From: Chiua virens
Lineage: Eukaryota; Basidiomycota; Agaricomycetes; Boletales; Boletaceae
Assembly (NCBI GenBank): GCA_019787685.1
Contig: JAHNUO010000004.1
Location: 1,860,001 to 1,924,000, forward strand
Reading direction: 5' to 3'
Length of the DNA: 64,000 nt
Part shown: in pieces, positions 35,824 to 47,393 of the stretch
Layout: each line of letters opens with the position of its first letter
Position numbering within the stretch: position 1 is the stretch's first letter
Made by a program: the position numbers and the translations under genes
The notes under the pieces: model-generated
Seen by the model: the letters and a program-made list of their open reading frames with translations, nothing else
Told to the model about the DNA's origin: nothing
Database searches by the model: none

Positions 35824-37607
35824 TCCAACGGCCCGAAAAAGTTGTACCTGAATTGATCACTATAATGATGGAAATGGGGCGCGTTTTTAGCAAGTTGTTA
35901 ACTCAGTGCTGGGTCAAACTTACGTAGAATTGCTCTGTTGATCTCTGCTTACCAAACTCTCTAGTCATTATGAGACAAGACTTCCACGATTCCACCGGTC
36001 TTTAAAGCTTCTGCCTGCCTCTGCCAACAAATATGGGTGTGGCACAAGGGTCTCTAAGGAATCCCACTAGCCAACTTTACTGACGTGATCACGAACCTGA
36101 TCGGACTGGCATTTTTTCCAGTGGGCAAGTTCCTCGTGTGAGTGACAACAGTGAGTTCATCGTACCTTTTGAATCGGCTCGATCGTCAGTGCACTCGATG
36201 ACTCGGAGAAAGGCTCCGGTTGCACAGGTTCGAATAAGTTCTAATAGTGACCGGCACAGTGGCCATCAGATTCAAGATGCGCCGAAAACTTGCCATGGCT
36301 CCCTGCCAGCTTCCCGACGGTGCTTCTGATTATGGGATCCGAGGACCGCTGGCCAGGAATGTTACAGACTGATACATTTTAGTTCAGTAGCGCCGACTAA
36401 AAAATAGGTGACACTATTATCTTGACCACGAACTTGAACAGCAATATCAACTTTGTCAATGTTGATTGCACTGCGGGGTATGTATGCGCTAGACAAACGA
36501 TGCAAACCTGAACTCGCACAGTGGAAGGAAGTAAGTTTGAACCCGTGAGTCGGCTCTCAAGATCTCACTCGCAAGTCGTCGGGACCCTGTTGCTCTTCAT
36601 TCCTTTCGACTGTATCACGATGAGGAATGCAGAACTTGAAAATCAACGACTCTCGACAATGTTTCCCTTGGGGTCTATCTTGGCCATGAATTCACAACAA
36701 CGATGTCGTCAGACAAGTGCCAAAGAGCTAAACTTGCACTGGCATGCAATTTTGGGGCAACAACATGGTTGAAGTGGAGGTTTTTTCAAAGTAAGCAACC
36801 AAATTTATCAAAAGCTGTAATCATTCCTATCTCGTGGATTGACATTAGGGAAGCGCCAGGAGATATGGATGAAAAACTGACACTCATCAGGATGAAGTAT
36901 CGGGAAACTGGGGTCGAAGGGAACAAGTCTGATGTTGAAAACAACTTGGCGTCATCTTGACCATGAACAGCAATATCACGCCATGGAAATACTAGTAGTG
37001 AGTTTTGATCTGCAAATCCCTTAGACTTGTTCGCCGCTTAAAAACGCCATTGGCACCCATCAAGCTCGGGTCCACAGAAATCGTTGGGTAGCTTCGCCTG
37101 CCGCTCGTCAACAGTGTTTTTGGTTGCGGGTTTGACAGCCTGTTCAGCCAAGGCTTTATTCTGAACCGCAGAGAAAGCTCTTTGTCATAGTAACGAGGAC
37201 CGATTGACATTGCCTTCGAGGTTGGGTTTCGCGGCTATTACGAACTACTACCTAGTGGCCTAGGCACCGGGTCACAAGTGACACCTGCTTTCTCGAGGTT
37301 TCGCAACGTATGTACCTTTCATCTGCTAAAGGCTAGCGCATCTGATGTCATTACACACCAGACTGTAAGCAAGACAAGCAGACTTGGTAAATCATGCATG
37401 CGATACTGTTGATGAGATCCAAACGAACATGACGTCGCAAAAAATAAGTACTACTATAGACAAGTAACCTATAAGTCTGACATTCTTCCTCTGCCCGACC
37501 CTCTCGACTCCCCACATTCGCGTGGAAACCGGAAGAAAGTCGGGATCTGTACACGGAGCCAAGCCACCACCGCAAACACGGACGTAGTGTTTCTCACTAT
37601 CAAGCGT
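35824..37607. other. Repeat-derived spacer between DUF6533 copies 3 and 4
   Basis: No supported gene. Segment 36150-36300 resembles about 39970-40090, and 37190-37465 resembles 41715-42005, so this spacer belongs to the duplicated flanks. Reading frames of 60-85 codons lack any family motif. Confidence 0.5.
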
Positions 37608-39519
37608 TCAAATGTGAATGATAGACTCTCTTGTGACCTCGATATGGATTCCGCCATCAGAGTTTGAAATCCCCACAGAGTTGTCGAAGAATATATTGGA
37701 CGTTTGAGGTCTGGCACGAAATTCAGACAGAGCCGTCAACGGCAAGTTTTGTTGCTCTTCTCGACTGGTCTCTCTGAGATTGAAGTAGATACGAGAAGCA
37801 AGAATGCTGTGCAATACCATTTGAGGACTACGAGATAATGTATGTTAGCAAGGCCGGGTTCTTAGTCCAGAGAAGAAAAGACTCACGAGTTGAGGATATC
37901 CGAGTATTTGATCTGTGCGTCGGGCGTTTAAGGCGTCACGGGAGACCAATATATGACGTGGACTTACAGAGGTAGTTAGGGTAACAACAGCATTGAGCAC
38001 CGAAAATACTTTCAAAGAATCAACACCCCAAACTATGAATGAGGTACTATCATCAATGCTTACGCAAAATGGCCGCCATATACATCATCCCATCATGATA
38101 TAATGTGGTGATAAATTGACCAGGATTATTCTGTTTTTTCATCCTCCGGAATGCTATCCAGTTCAAGCTTAGCATACCTGAAGGAGGAGCGCTCGAAATA
38201 AGTCCCTTCTTGGATAGAGGCATTGAAAACTTACTCATCTCGTAGGCTACCAGAGCGATAAATTGAAGCGCCGTGCCCACCATACCTTGCACTCCAACGC
38301 AGTTGAGAGCCTTGAAAACCACTGGAAGAGCCAAAAACAGGATGAGCAGATAAATGTGCTGAGAAGAGGCGCACAGTTAGTAGGTTGATCGACAATAGTC
38401 TCTGAAGGCACGATGGTAGCCACTACACAAACCTTGGAGCGATGTCAAACAAAGTGAAAGGAACACGTGTCGGAAGTACATACCACTGCGAATGTGCACA
38501 TTCCAATGAGTATTCTCTTGTCGCGTTTCCAGAACGCGTATGTCCGGACGACGAGCATGCCTAACATTAGGAAGTTGGATCTATGTTAATTATCGCAGGA
38601 CAACGTCTTCTCACCTTCTGCGAGTGCAATGGATAGGTAGTACATCGCTGGAAGACAGCGTCAGTGTTTTCTTCGACATAAACAGACGACTGACCGCTTG
38701 TCGCCGTGCCAAGAGGACCGCACTGGAAACGAAATTGTGAGCCTAATAGATAAGTGATATAAAAAAGCACCCTGACAAGGCTCATATAGCGTGTTTCCGA
38801 TGGAGATACGACACGAAATGCTAAAAGTTTAAAGGAATCTTCAGACCGACAGAACTGAAACAAAAAAAAAATTGTGAACGTACTCGGAATCGCCATCGCG
38901 AGCGCAATGAAAGGCAGATAACGCAAGCTCGTAAAGTGGATTCTTGCAGGCGTCCACTTGGTGCCGAACAGCCATTCAACCTTGGCATCTGCTTTAGATC
39001 CACTACGAATCATCGGACTCAGCAGGGTGCTGTAGACTTACCTCTCTTTTGAACGTAAGGCAATAGTCGAAAGCCTGGGAGACAGTTTGTTAGTCGGGAT
39101 CCAGACACCAATCAGTTCTTCCTGACCAGCAGTGCCGTCGCCGCGGCTGTGATACAATCAACACAGATTTAGCTGTCATTAAACGGGATTTTAAGAGTAG
39201 CTTGCCGATCGAAGTCTGAAGAATCGAGATTCAGCGTCGGTAGTAGACTCTCAACACGAAACTAATTTCACCTCTGCCACATCCAGATACGATTCTACTG
39301 CGGCAACAGACATGGGAAGAAATAACAGCGGAACAGCGACGACCGGAAAGTGCGCCACGAGTTGAAGTAGTTGTGCCTAGTGCCTATACACGGTAAACGA
39401 GAATGCTTGGCAGAAAGGATGACGACCACGGTTGACGATAAGAATGGACACTCACTGACACCCCTGCCAGGGGGCTCCGATTCGAAATGGTGTGAAGCTG
39501 GGTCAACCGTTTGCATCAT
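37608..39519 (-). CDS. DUF6533 multi-pass membrane protein, copy 4
   Basis: Fourth family member. It starts at MMQTVDPASHHFESEPPG (39519). A clean splice pattern shows the DUF6533 core: AFDYCLTFKRE (about 39080-39050), a GTAAGT intron, then VEWLFGTKWTPARIHF and SLRYLPFIALAMAI. Next come LGSQFRFQCGPLGTATSGQ (about 38760-38700), MYYLSIALAEGEK, a VVRTYAFWKRDKRILIGMC exon, and LSLNWIAFRRMKKQNNPG with TTLYHDGMMYMAAIL (38170-38060). The last exon, MVLHSILASRIYFNLRETSR ... TRESIIHI, stops at 37608. Compared with copies 1 and 2, the C-terminus lacks the final QDSNA. A membrane protein of unknown function is expected. Confidence 0.68.
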
Positions 39520-42500
39520 TCCAGCGGCTCGAAAAAGTTGTTTTTAACTGGACCAATTATTCACTGTACTGCATATGATAGGAGCAAATTGTCATAGCCT
39601 GCGCTGGGTAAAGGAGCATCAGTGGGTTCAAGTTGGCGCGCAACGGCCTACAAGATTCAGGATTACGTACGACCCTGGATGCGCTTAGGTTCGCAGCATT
39701 ACTACCGTTCTCTGGTTACCAAACCGTCAAGCCGCATCATGAGAACGGTTTCGACGAACCGATCATTATGCCTGATTCTGCTTACGAATACAGCTGTGGT
39801 ACATTGTAGGCCCTTAGTAGTCCCGCGCAGGGGTCTGCAGGGAATGCTCAAGTAACGTGATGCACCCAAGGTTCAAACGTTCGTGGACCGGATCATATTG
39901 GATTCCATTGGGTGAGTCCTTGTGAGGTTCAAACGTTCAAACTCCAACATGCCTTCTGAATAAACTGGAACTTGATCGCCAGTGCACTCGTGGAGTCAAG
40001 TTTCCGCGCGCGCACACTAGCACAGATTCGAATGGGTTCCAACGGCGACCGACATGGTGGCGCATCAGATTCAGGACGCGCATAAAATCCTTGGTTCCTT
40101 GCCTACCCGGAACATAGAAAGTTTGTCACTGTTGATGTAACATGCATACGCATTAGGGCTAACCTTCATGCGATTTCGGGTCTGGCAAAACCAGCTGAAG
40201 ATAGATTGCTTATCGAAATAAATGGCTGTATTCATCAAAAAGCTGTAATCACCCCCGTGTAATGAATCTGTATCGGAAAAAAAGCCAAGAGACAAGGTTG
40301 AAAACTGACAATCTTTTTTTTTTTAAAAAAAACATCGATTGGGCATCAGGAAATCGGGGTCAATACGAACTTGAACGTTTTCCCATGTCGAGTCATTGCA
40401 TATGGGAACAATCTCCTGCACCAAAGAGTGATCCATGGGTGGTTTCAATATACTTGTGATAAATTATCAAAGTTAGTAGAATGTCATATTAGAGCATCGG
40501 GAATCCCTTGGAATGACCCGCACCAACATAACCAGACGACTAAGATGTTTTCAACGCGTACCGGGTAAGGTATATCTTTCCTTGCTGACATGCTTCCAAG
40601 TCGATACCCACACCATTTCCTGCGTAGTGTGTTTTGTTCGTCCAGTGGAACGGGAAGCGCACCTTGGTCGCAATGGCAAGCTGTTCTCTAATGCTACGCA
40701 TTTCTGCCCATTAGGTGATGATCTCCTCCGACTTCTGATTCGTTGGATCCAGACGAAGTGAGGACTGAGAAGGTCACATGGTTCTGAGGATCGCTGAGCC
40801 AAGGTGTTCATCTCCGATTAAAAAATATCAGAGCAATAAATATCGATCGATCACACTGACTCATCAGACAAACGTCCGCAAGCTAAACTCGTACTGGAAA
40901 GAAGCTTGAACCCGCGAACGTATATCGTTTCTTACTCAAGACGCCATCGGCAGCTCCAGTGTTGGGCTCCCACACGCACAATCAAGTCGCTGTCCTCGCC
41001 TGTCGCTCGTCAAAGTGGTTCGCATGTTCGGTTGCATGAGGAATGCAGACCGAAAAGATGCATGACAGTATATCCATAAATGCCAGCTCAAGGACATCAT
41101 GGGGTGCGTCCAACCTGCAAGCGTGTGGTTTCGCGCTCAAAACGTCTCAAGCATCAACTCTCACACGTCGCTAGGTATCTTCGCCTGTCGCTCGCCGATG
41201 TGACACTTTTCACCAGTGTGACTGTCCAATTGCCGTCAGACTGTTGAAAAGGATCACTGTTTGGCAATGTTTCCTGCAGACGCCGTCAGCGGCCCGAGAT
41301 ACTCTACTTGTTAGCTCGCTGAGACCCACCGACACGCATTGTTTGACTCTGATAAGGCTGGTTGACCGTTTGCACCGCGCTAGCGGCTAGGTTCGTGCTT
41401 TGTCGGATTTAGCACGATACACCCCGTTCCGCTATCCAGTTAACGGGTGAGGCATGCGACCTAACGGACTGACCAACCGGACCCTTTGCCCACTCCACGG
41501 GTCGAGACCGCCCCCCTGCTTGACACCCGATGATTGACCCGTCCGTCCGCGTTAACCCCACTTGAGCACGGGCACCCCACCAAACCCAGACCAACCCATT
41601 CTCATGTACTTGCTCGTCGACCCTATCCCTCTGTCTTTGAAAGGCTTCATGATGGGACGTGATTCGCCTCAAAGCCATCGAGTAGTGGTTTTACTCTATC
41701 AACCGTAGAGAAAGAGCTGTCATGATAACGAGCACCGATTGACATGTTGTCTTCGAGGTAGGGTTCCCCAGGCTCACCCAAGCGCAGCTATTCCGAGCTA
41801 CTACCAAGCAGCAAGTCACAAGCGATGCTATGAACTGCTAGACTTTGCAAACACCTTTTATCTGCTCAAAGCTAAGTGCATCTGATGTCATTACATACGA
41901 GACTCTGAAACAGGTAAACTTCGTGAATCATGCATGGGGTGCTAAAGATCTACCCACATATGCACTGAACACAACGTCGCAAACAATAAGTACTACTATG
42001 AGACATAAGTGATGGTTTCCTCCGACCTCTGATCTTGGATCCAGACGAAGGGATTCTAAGGGTTTGGATTCAGGCGTTATTACACACCATTGCCTTCAAG
42101 CTGATCACACCAAATAACTTGTAGGCCTGTCGCTTATTCGCTGGCCAGGGATGTTCATCTCCGACTAAAAAGTAGATGATATCTTGACGCTCGCGTTGAT
42201 CACAAACTCGAGTAATATTAATGTCGATCGATCGCACTGGATAGAAGTGAGTTTGATCCTGCGACTGTATCATTTCTTACTCGGGACGGCATTGGCACAA
42301 TTTAGCAGAGTCCAGGTCGTCGGGTATCCTCGCCTGTCGCTCGTGTTTTCGGTCGCACGAAAAAGATGCGTGACTGTCGACGATGTGTCAGTAAACCCCC
42401 AAGCACCACTTGTAGGTATTGGACATGGGTACGTTCAAGCTGCAAATGTGCTCAAAACGTCATCTTCCCTTCGAGTGTCGGCTCCCACACACCTCGCCTG

Positions 42501-43909
42501 TCGCTCGCCAACGTGATACTTTTTACCGGTGTGACTGTCCAGACGTCGTCAGACCGTTGAAAAGTATCACTTTTGGCAATGTTTCCCTGCAGGCGCCGTC
42601 AGCAGGGCAAACCGTAACAAAGGTACCCTACGTGTTGGCTTGCAAAGACGCACCGGCACCATCGGTCGACTCTGACAAGGTTGTCCCCTGCCAGCGGCCG
42701 AACTTACCTATCTCTTCAGATGGACGTTCCGCGATCCAGGGGACGGGTGAGTACATCCTACCTCACGATATAAACCAACCAGACGCGTCGCACGCGTGCA
42801 CGTGTAAATATATCCCCCCACGAGTCCAGACCACTCGGCACCCCATGATCGACGACCCCTGTCCGTCCGTGTTAACCGCACTCGAGCTTGAACACGCGCA
42901 CGCACATGTCCGTCGACCCTACCCCTCTGCCCCGGGATCCGTCCGACGTGGACGCCCACCCCCGGTCCACTCGTCCTCATGTACGCCACGTCCCACAAAG
43001 CCCAGACCACGACTCATCCAGCACATCAACGCCAGTCAGACACGCGGCACGTTGTAATGGAAACCATCGCACGCGTGCCCTGATACGCGCTCGTTACGGT
43101 TTAGCTCCAAATGCGCGGTTCGAAACGTGCCAATGAGATTGGCTGGATCCGGTCCTTCTGAGTCTCTCTGCTCCCTATCGATGTTCATCTCCGGCGTGTG
43201 CCGCGGTGCCATGGGACGTTGTCTTGGGTCGAATCTGCCTTTCGTAGACCGTTCTCTCGTGTTCTATCATGTTCTGCGGTAACCACAACCACGCCACTGA
43301 CACGCTCGCCGTGCCGCCCAGAGGTTGAGGGTTTCCGGCCGCCCGCAGGCTGCCTTTTCAAGTGCTGCGCGCTGTAGATGCATGATAGTCGAGATAGGAC
43401 CCGCAGCACCTGTTGAGGAAATATGCGATGTGTATTGATGCGTTTTGTGAGGTAGCTACATGCGTACGGTGATGTGATGCGGAAATAGACCCGAGGAAAG
43501 AGTGCATGAACGATACTGTCCTGAATCTACATGTCCTCGAGGTAAAAGTGGAGACGATACAGAACAGCATATGGACGCGAAAAATGCTTCGAGAGAGGAA
43601 AAACATGCATGAGGCAAGGCGCAGTGTGTACGCCTTGGTTGCCTCCAACGGTGGCACCCGGATGGCCACTGAAACCAGTACAGCAGTACAATAAACTTAA
43701 GCGTGGATATAGGTGATAGACCAACAAAAGGGTATCAAAGGAACCAATGAAACAAGTAATAATGCAAAGTGGCAACTGACCGAATGCAAAGGATAGGAAA
43801 GAACGTGGGAACCAGTCCTGGTCAAAAAGATGAGTGTGGCGTCAAACCAGCGCATATATGCGCACATACCGGGTGTCGTGAGGGATAGATACACACGTTG
43901 AGTGTTCGA
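39520..43909. other. Repeat-rich gene desert
   Basis: About 4.4 kb without a supported gene. It is built largely from diverged repeats. 41215-41290 resembles 42525-42600. CGCCTGTCGCTCG-like cores recur near 37095, 41000, 41180, 42330 and 42495. 41715-42005 resembles 37190-37465. A run of T then A lies at 40314-40335. The longest open frame (42419-43057, 212 codons) lies in a repeat and has no coding signature. Confidence 0.55.
41715..42005 (+). repeat. Dispersed repeat, second copy of 37190-37465
   Basis: Shared landmarks in the same order are ACCGATTGACAT, TCTGCT..AAGGCTA/AAGCTA, GCATCTGATGTCATTACA, AATCATGCATG and AATAAGTACTACTAT. The copies differ by substitutions and small indels. Confidence 0.75.
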
Positions 43910-44871
43910 TCATGATGATCCAGGAATGCGGGGGAGAGCGCCAAGATTTAGGACCCAATCGCCGTCATACTTTGGTTGCGTCAAGCCAAGAAAGACTGTT
44001 TGATGCACGAGGACATCGACCCGCTTCCATCCCAGGGAACGCTCGACCTCTGGCAGGCCAGGGGCGAGCTTACAGCGTAGTCGGAAGGCTTCCTTGACTG
44101 CCTCTCGGTCGCGGACCAGCCTCTGCTCTTCAAGAGTAAGCTGCTCATTAAAGGCCTTGTATATCGCCTCGAATACATCCCGACAACGGATGCCATGGGC
44201 GTTCTTGACGTCCACTTCCCATGAGAAAGGCTTTTGCTCAAAGGTGATGAGCATTTTGGTCATGGTACCGTTTACGGCTGGTTTGTTCAGCTCGGAGTCG
44301 GAGAGCTTGGATCTGTGGCCACGCTCTTGAAAGGCAATCTCATCGACAGGAAATGCGATGTCGAAGCGGATGAGCCGCTTCGAGCGACGTAGATCAAAGG
44401 GAAGTAGCTGCCAATGCAAATCGAAAGCAGGCTGTTTCATAGGCACTGCCATAGATTAGATTAGATACACGAAGGACACGGATGGAGGGGGGAAAGAGAA
44501 GGAGTGTGTGAATCAAACGCGTACTCACCCAGCCGCGACCCCCGTGGCAGTACGTTGGGAATGTTGTACTGAGACCGAGCCACCTTCTTGGCAGCGAGCA
44601 TTTCGCCCTCGCTCTCGTAGGAATCGAGGGGCTGTGCATGGTTGGTTCCCTTGAGAATGGACTTGAGGGCCCTGGCGGGCTGACCAGCAGTGGGGTTAGC
44701 CCTGGAGGATGAGGGCGACATGGCGGGTGTCTGGGGCCGCCGCATGTCGGCCCTCGTTGCAGGACGGGGAGAGGGGCCGACGGCGGGCTCCTCCGGGAGG
44801 GAGAGCTTTCGAAGTTTTGGAGTGTCCGGGATGAAACTCGGGCTGGTAGGTGAACGGCGTTGTTTGTACAT
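43910..44871 (-). CDS. DUF6699-type protein
   Basis: Two exons. 44871-44529 encodes a basic, Pro/Ser-rich disordered N-terminus (MYKQRRSPTSPSFIPDTPKL ... ALKSILKGT). 44445-43910 encodes the folded part. The join is fixed by a GTGAGTACG donor and a TATGGCAG acceptor, in phase 1, to read SRL-VPMKQPAFDLHWQLLPF. The total is 292 residues. The second exon has the fungal DUF6699 look: the LHWQLLPFDLRRSKRLIRFD beta region, AFPVDEIAFQ, MLITFEQKPFSWEVDV, VFEAIYKAFNEQLTLEE, and a closing FLGLTQPKYDGDWVLNLGA. The family occurs widely in Agaricomycetes and its function is unknown. It is likely soluble. Nothing in the neighbourhood suggests a pathway. Confidence 0.75.
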
Positions 44872-47393
44872 CGTGACGATCGTGATCGGGGTCGTGGCAA
44901 GAACGGGTCGTGGTCCTTAGCGGCGGGTAAGACGGGGAGTGGAGGATGGGAAGTAGAACGATCGCACCTTTAGAGGGAGAAGGACTCGCGCGGACGAGGG
45001 AGTGACCCGCGCAGTCAAGCTCGGTAGACCTAAAGGAACGCGGACAAGGGGGGAAGTGGAAAGACGCGAGGTTATAAGACGAGACTCGAGGCTGACACGA
45101 GGCCGTAAATAAATGGCATACAAACCCAATAGGGTCCATCCAATCATAGACCTGCACGTGACCCTAGATAACACCCGCGAAGACGGACCGAGTCAAGGCG
45201 GAGTCATCCAATATCTTCCATGTAGAACCTACAGCAACCTATGAGACAGGCACAGTACACCCAAAACGAGGTCTACACACGCTGATGGGCCAACGTACGT
45301 TCCTCGTGTAGGCAGTATCTGCAAGGAGGTAAACATAGTCTTGATGGCCGCAGAAAATTCCCAACACCGCGAGGGCAGACAGCTTGTCATCTTTGACCGA
45401 TCGAGTGTCTCCATTCTGCACAAACGCAGCAAGGCAGCGATAACCACGTCGAAACCTAGTTCAAGGCATAGCCGATCTGCCAAGGTACACTAGGGTCGAA
45501 ATGCACCCTACTTGCGGCTCCACACTCCAGACGCCTGCCTCGACGGAAGCACGGTGACCAAAATGGTTCCCGTCCAAAGCATGTCGGTAATGCATGGCCA
45601 CCGGCGAGACGTTCTGGAAGCCCAAAGGTGTTGATGTGCTGTGGTGACAGTTGCTTCCATATGATGCGCCCCGCAGCCTGGAGGATTCTCCTGCTGCGCC
45701 TCCAAGCTCCAAACGCTCAGCGCTCATAATTTCGCAGCGCCACGGCGCTAACCTTGCGGCTGAGAAGCAGCCTCTATAATGAGTTGGCACAGTTGAGCAC
45801 AGCCGTGACAATGTGCAGATGACATGCGCACCTAGATATGCATCGCAGCCAACGCGATGAAAAATAGTCATGATGGAACGTTCTTCCCCACTTGTCCAAC
45901 TAGACTTGTCCAACACCTCTCGCTTGCGAAGTAATTTTCACGCCACTTGTGTTTCCCACGCTTCCGTTGACCTCAGACGTCCGATTTTGGATTTACTATG
46001 AAGGCGAAACATTCCTCAAACCAATTCCAACACTAATTCAGACGATTTCTGCAGATGTGCTGCCAATGTTGAACCTCAATATCCCACAGCTCACCCCTTC
46101 CACTCTTGCAAGGTTTGCAATTCTCAAAGTGGATGAGTTGAACAGCACGTGGGCCGGTACGTACGAGCCGATTCCACTATCAGACTGATACAGAATAAGG
46201 GTATTCCATGCGCTGCATAGTAACTGCCGATAGCTCGTCCGTCTGACTAGATAATCACACGGCTGAAATGCCCATCTTGGGTCATGGGCGGTGATTGTGG
46301 ATCTACGTGGTCTACGTGTAGGTCAGCGTCACACTGACACTTCGATCTCACATTTAGATCATCACTTACTCGATTTTCCTGAGAGCTAGTGGTATCGTAA
46401 GATGAAGGAATTTTGTGAAAACCCTGCCTCGTGTCTAACTTTGTATGTATCCACAGTGGTTGCACGCCTCATCGTAACTGTGGAGTTTACCAAGTTCCCT
46501 TGATGATCCTTGAAATCATTCCGGAACCTTTTCGTCGCGACCTGAGGTTCCGGTGCTGAGTCATTTTCACACTTTTCGAACCGAATCCATACGGAAATGA
46601 TGTCTATGACTTGTGCAGGTAAAACGCGCAATGGGGCGATGAGGTGGCATCGTTGGCCAGAGTATGACGTGATTTTGGGGATGCCAATTCATTTCACTGC
46701 AAAAGTGTGACTTGCGCAACTCGGTGACAATAACACCTTCGAATTCAAGTTACCTCGCAAAAATGTGCTTCGAGTTTTTCTGACCAGAAACAAAATTCGG
46801 GGATAATCGATAAGGAATAGGATGTGATGTGCGTATCACACTTCACATCCTACGTCTTATCCCCGATTGGCTTTTAAACTGGATAAAGCATCCAGGTGTG
46901 CAGTCCATGCTGAATCCTCAAGATGATACTTGAAAAAGGGTATGAGTTCGTGTGAGGTGGTGATGGCGTGTTCAGCATCATCTTCTTTGCTGTATGTGAG
47001 GAACTCATTGGAGTATCACGTAGTGTCAGCAGTCACATTTATCCCCTGGGTGCTGTAAGTTAGGTTGACACTCGGCCATGAAGCTTTGAAGCCCTGCACA
47101 GTGCACACCCACATCATAAAGATGTTTCTTTTTTGAGTCGGATTTCACTGGTCTGTGCGCTCATCCCTTGCACCACCCTTCAAATTCCTCTAGCATAAAG
47201 CTCAGAAAGCAGTGAGGAGCGCACAGGGGTAACGCGGAAGGATTTCCAACGTGTTACAAGTTGTCCTAGCACCAGCCCAAGCACTTGAGCAACAGCCAGA
47301 GAATTGAGTACCGTGTGAACAAACATCCGAGTCCAAGCCACCAATTTTTACAGACACGCCCTCGTCAACGTCGTACACGGTGAGCAAACAACG
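44872..47393. other. Intergenic region with weak coding hint
   Basis: Promoter space for the DUF6699 gene (-) and NOP56 (+). One open stretch at 45949-46188 (+) has protein-like composition (VRFWIYYEGETFLKPIPTLI, LARFAILKVDELNSTW). It has no ATG at its left end and no recognised family; it might be an exon of an unidentified gene. An imperfect palindrome lies at 46798-46865. Otherwise nothing is seen. Confidence 0.4.
46798..46865. repeat. Imperfect 68-bp palindrome
   Basis: CGGGGATAA (46798-46806) pairs with TTATCCCCG (46857-46865), and AGGATGTGA (46819-46827) with TCACATCCT (46843-46851), around a central GTATCACA loop. It could be a tiny MITE remnant or form a hairpin. No gene touches it. 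Confidence 0.75.

Noticed and set aside
40313..40335. T-run followed by A-run, considered as a retroelement tail
   Set aside because: No reverse transcriptase, LTR or target-site duplication is visible nearby.
42419..43057. 212-codon open frame on the plus strand
   Set aside because: It lies within the duplicated repeat region, has low-complexity Pro/Arg composition, no family motif, and an overlapping frame of similar quality on the other strand.
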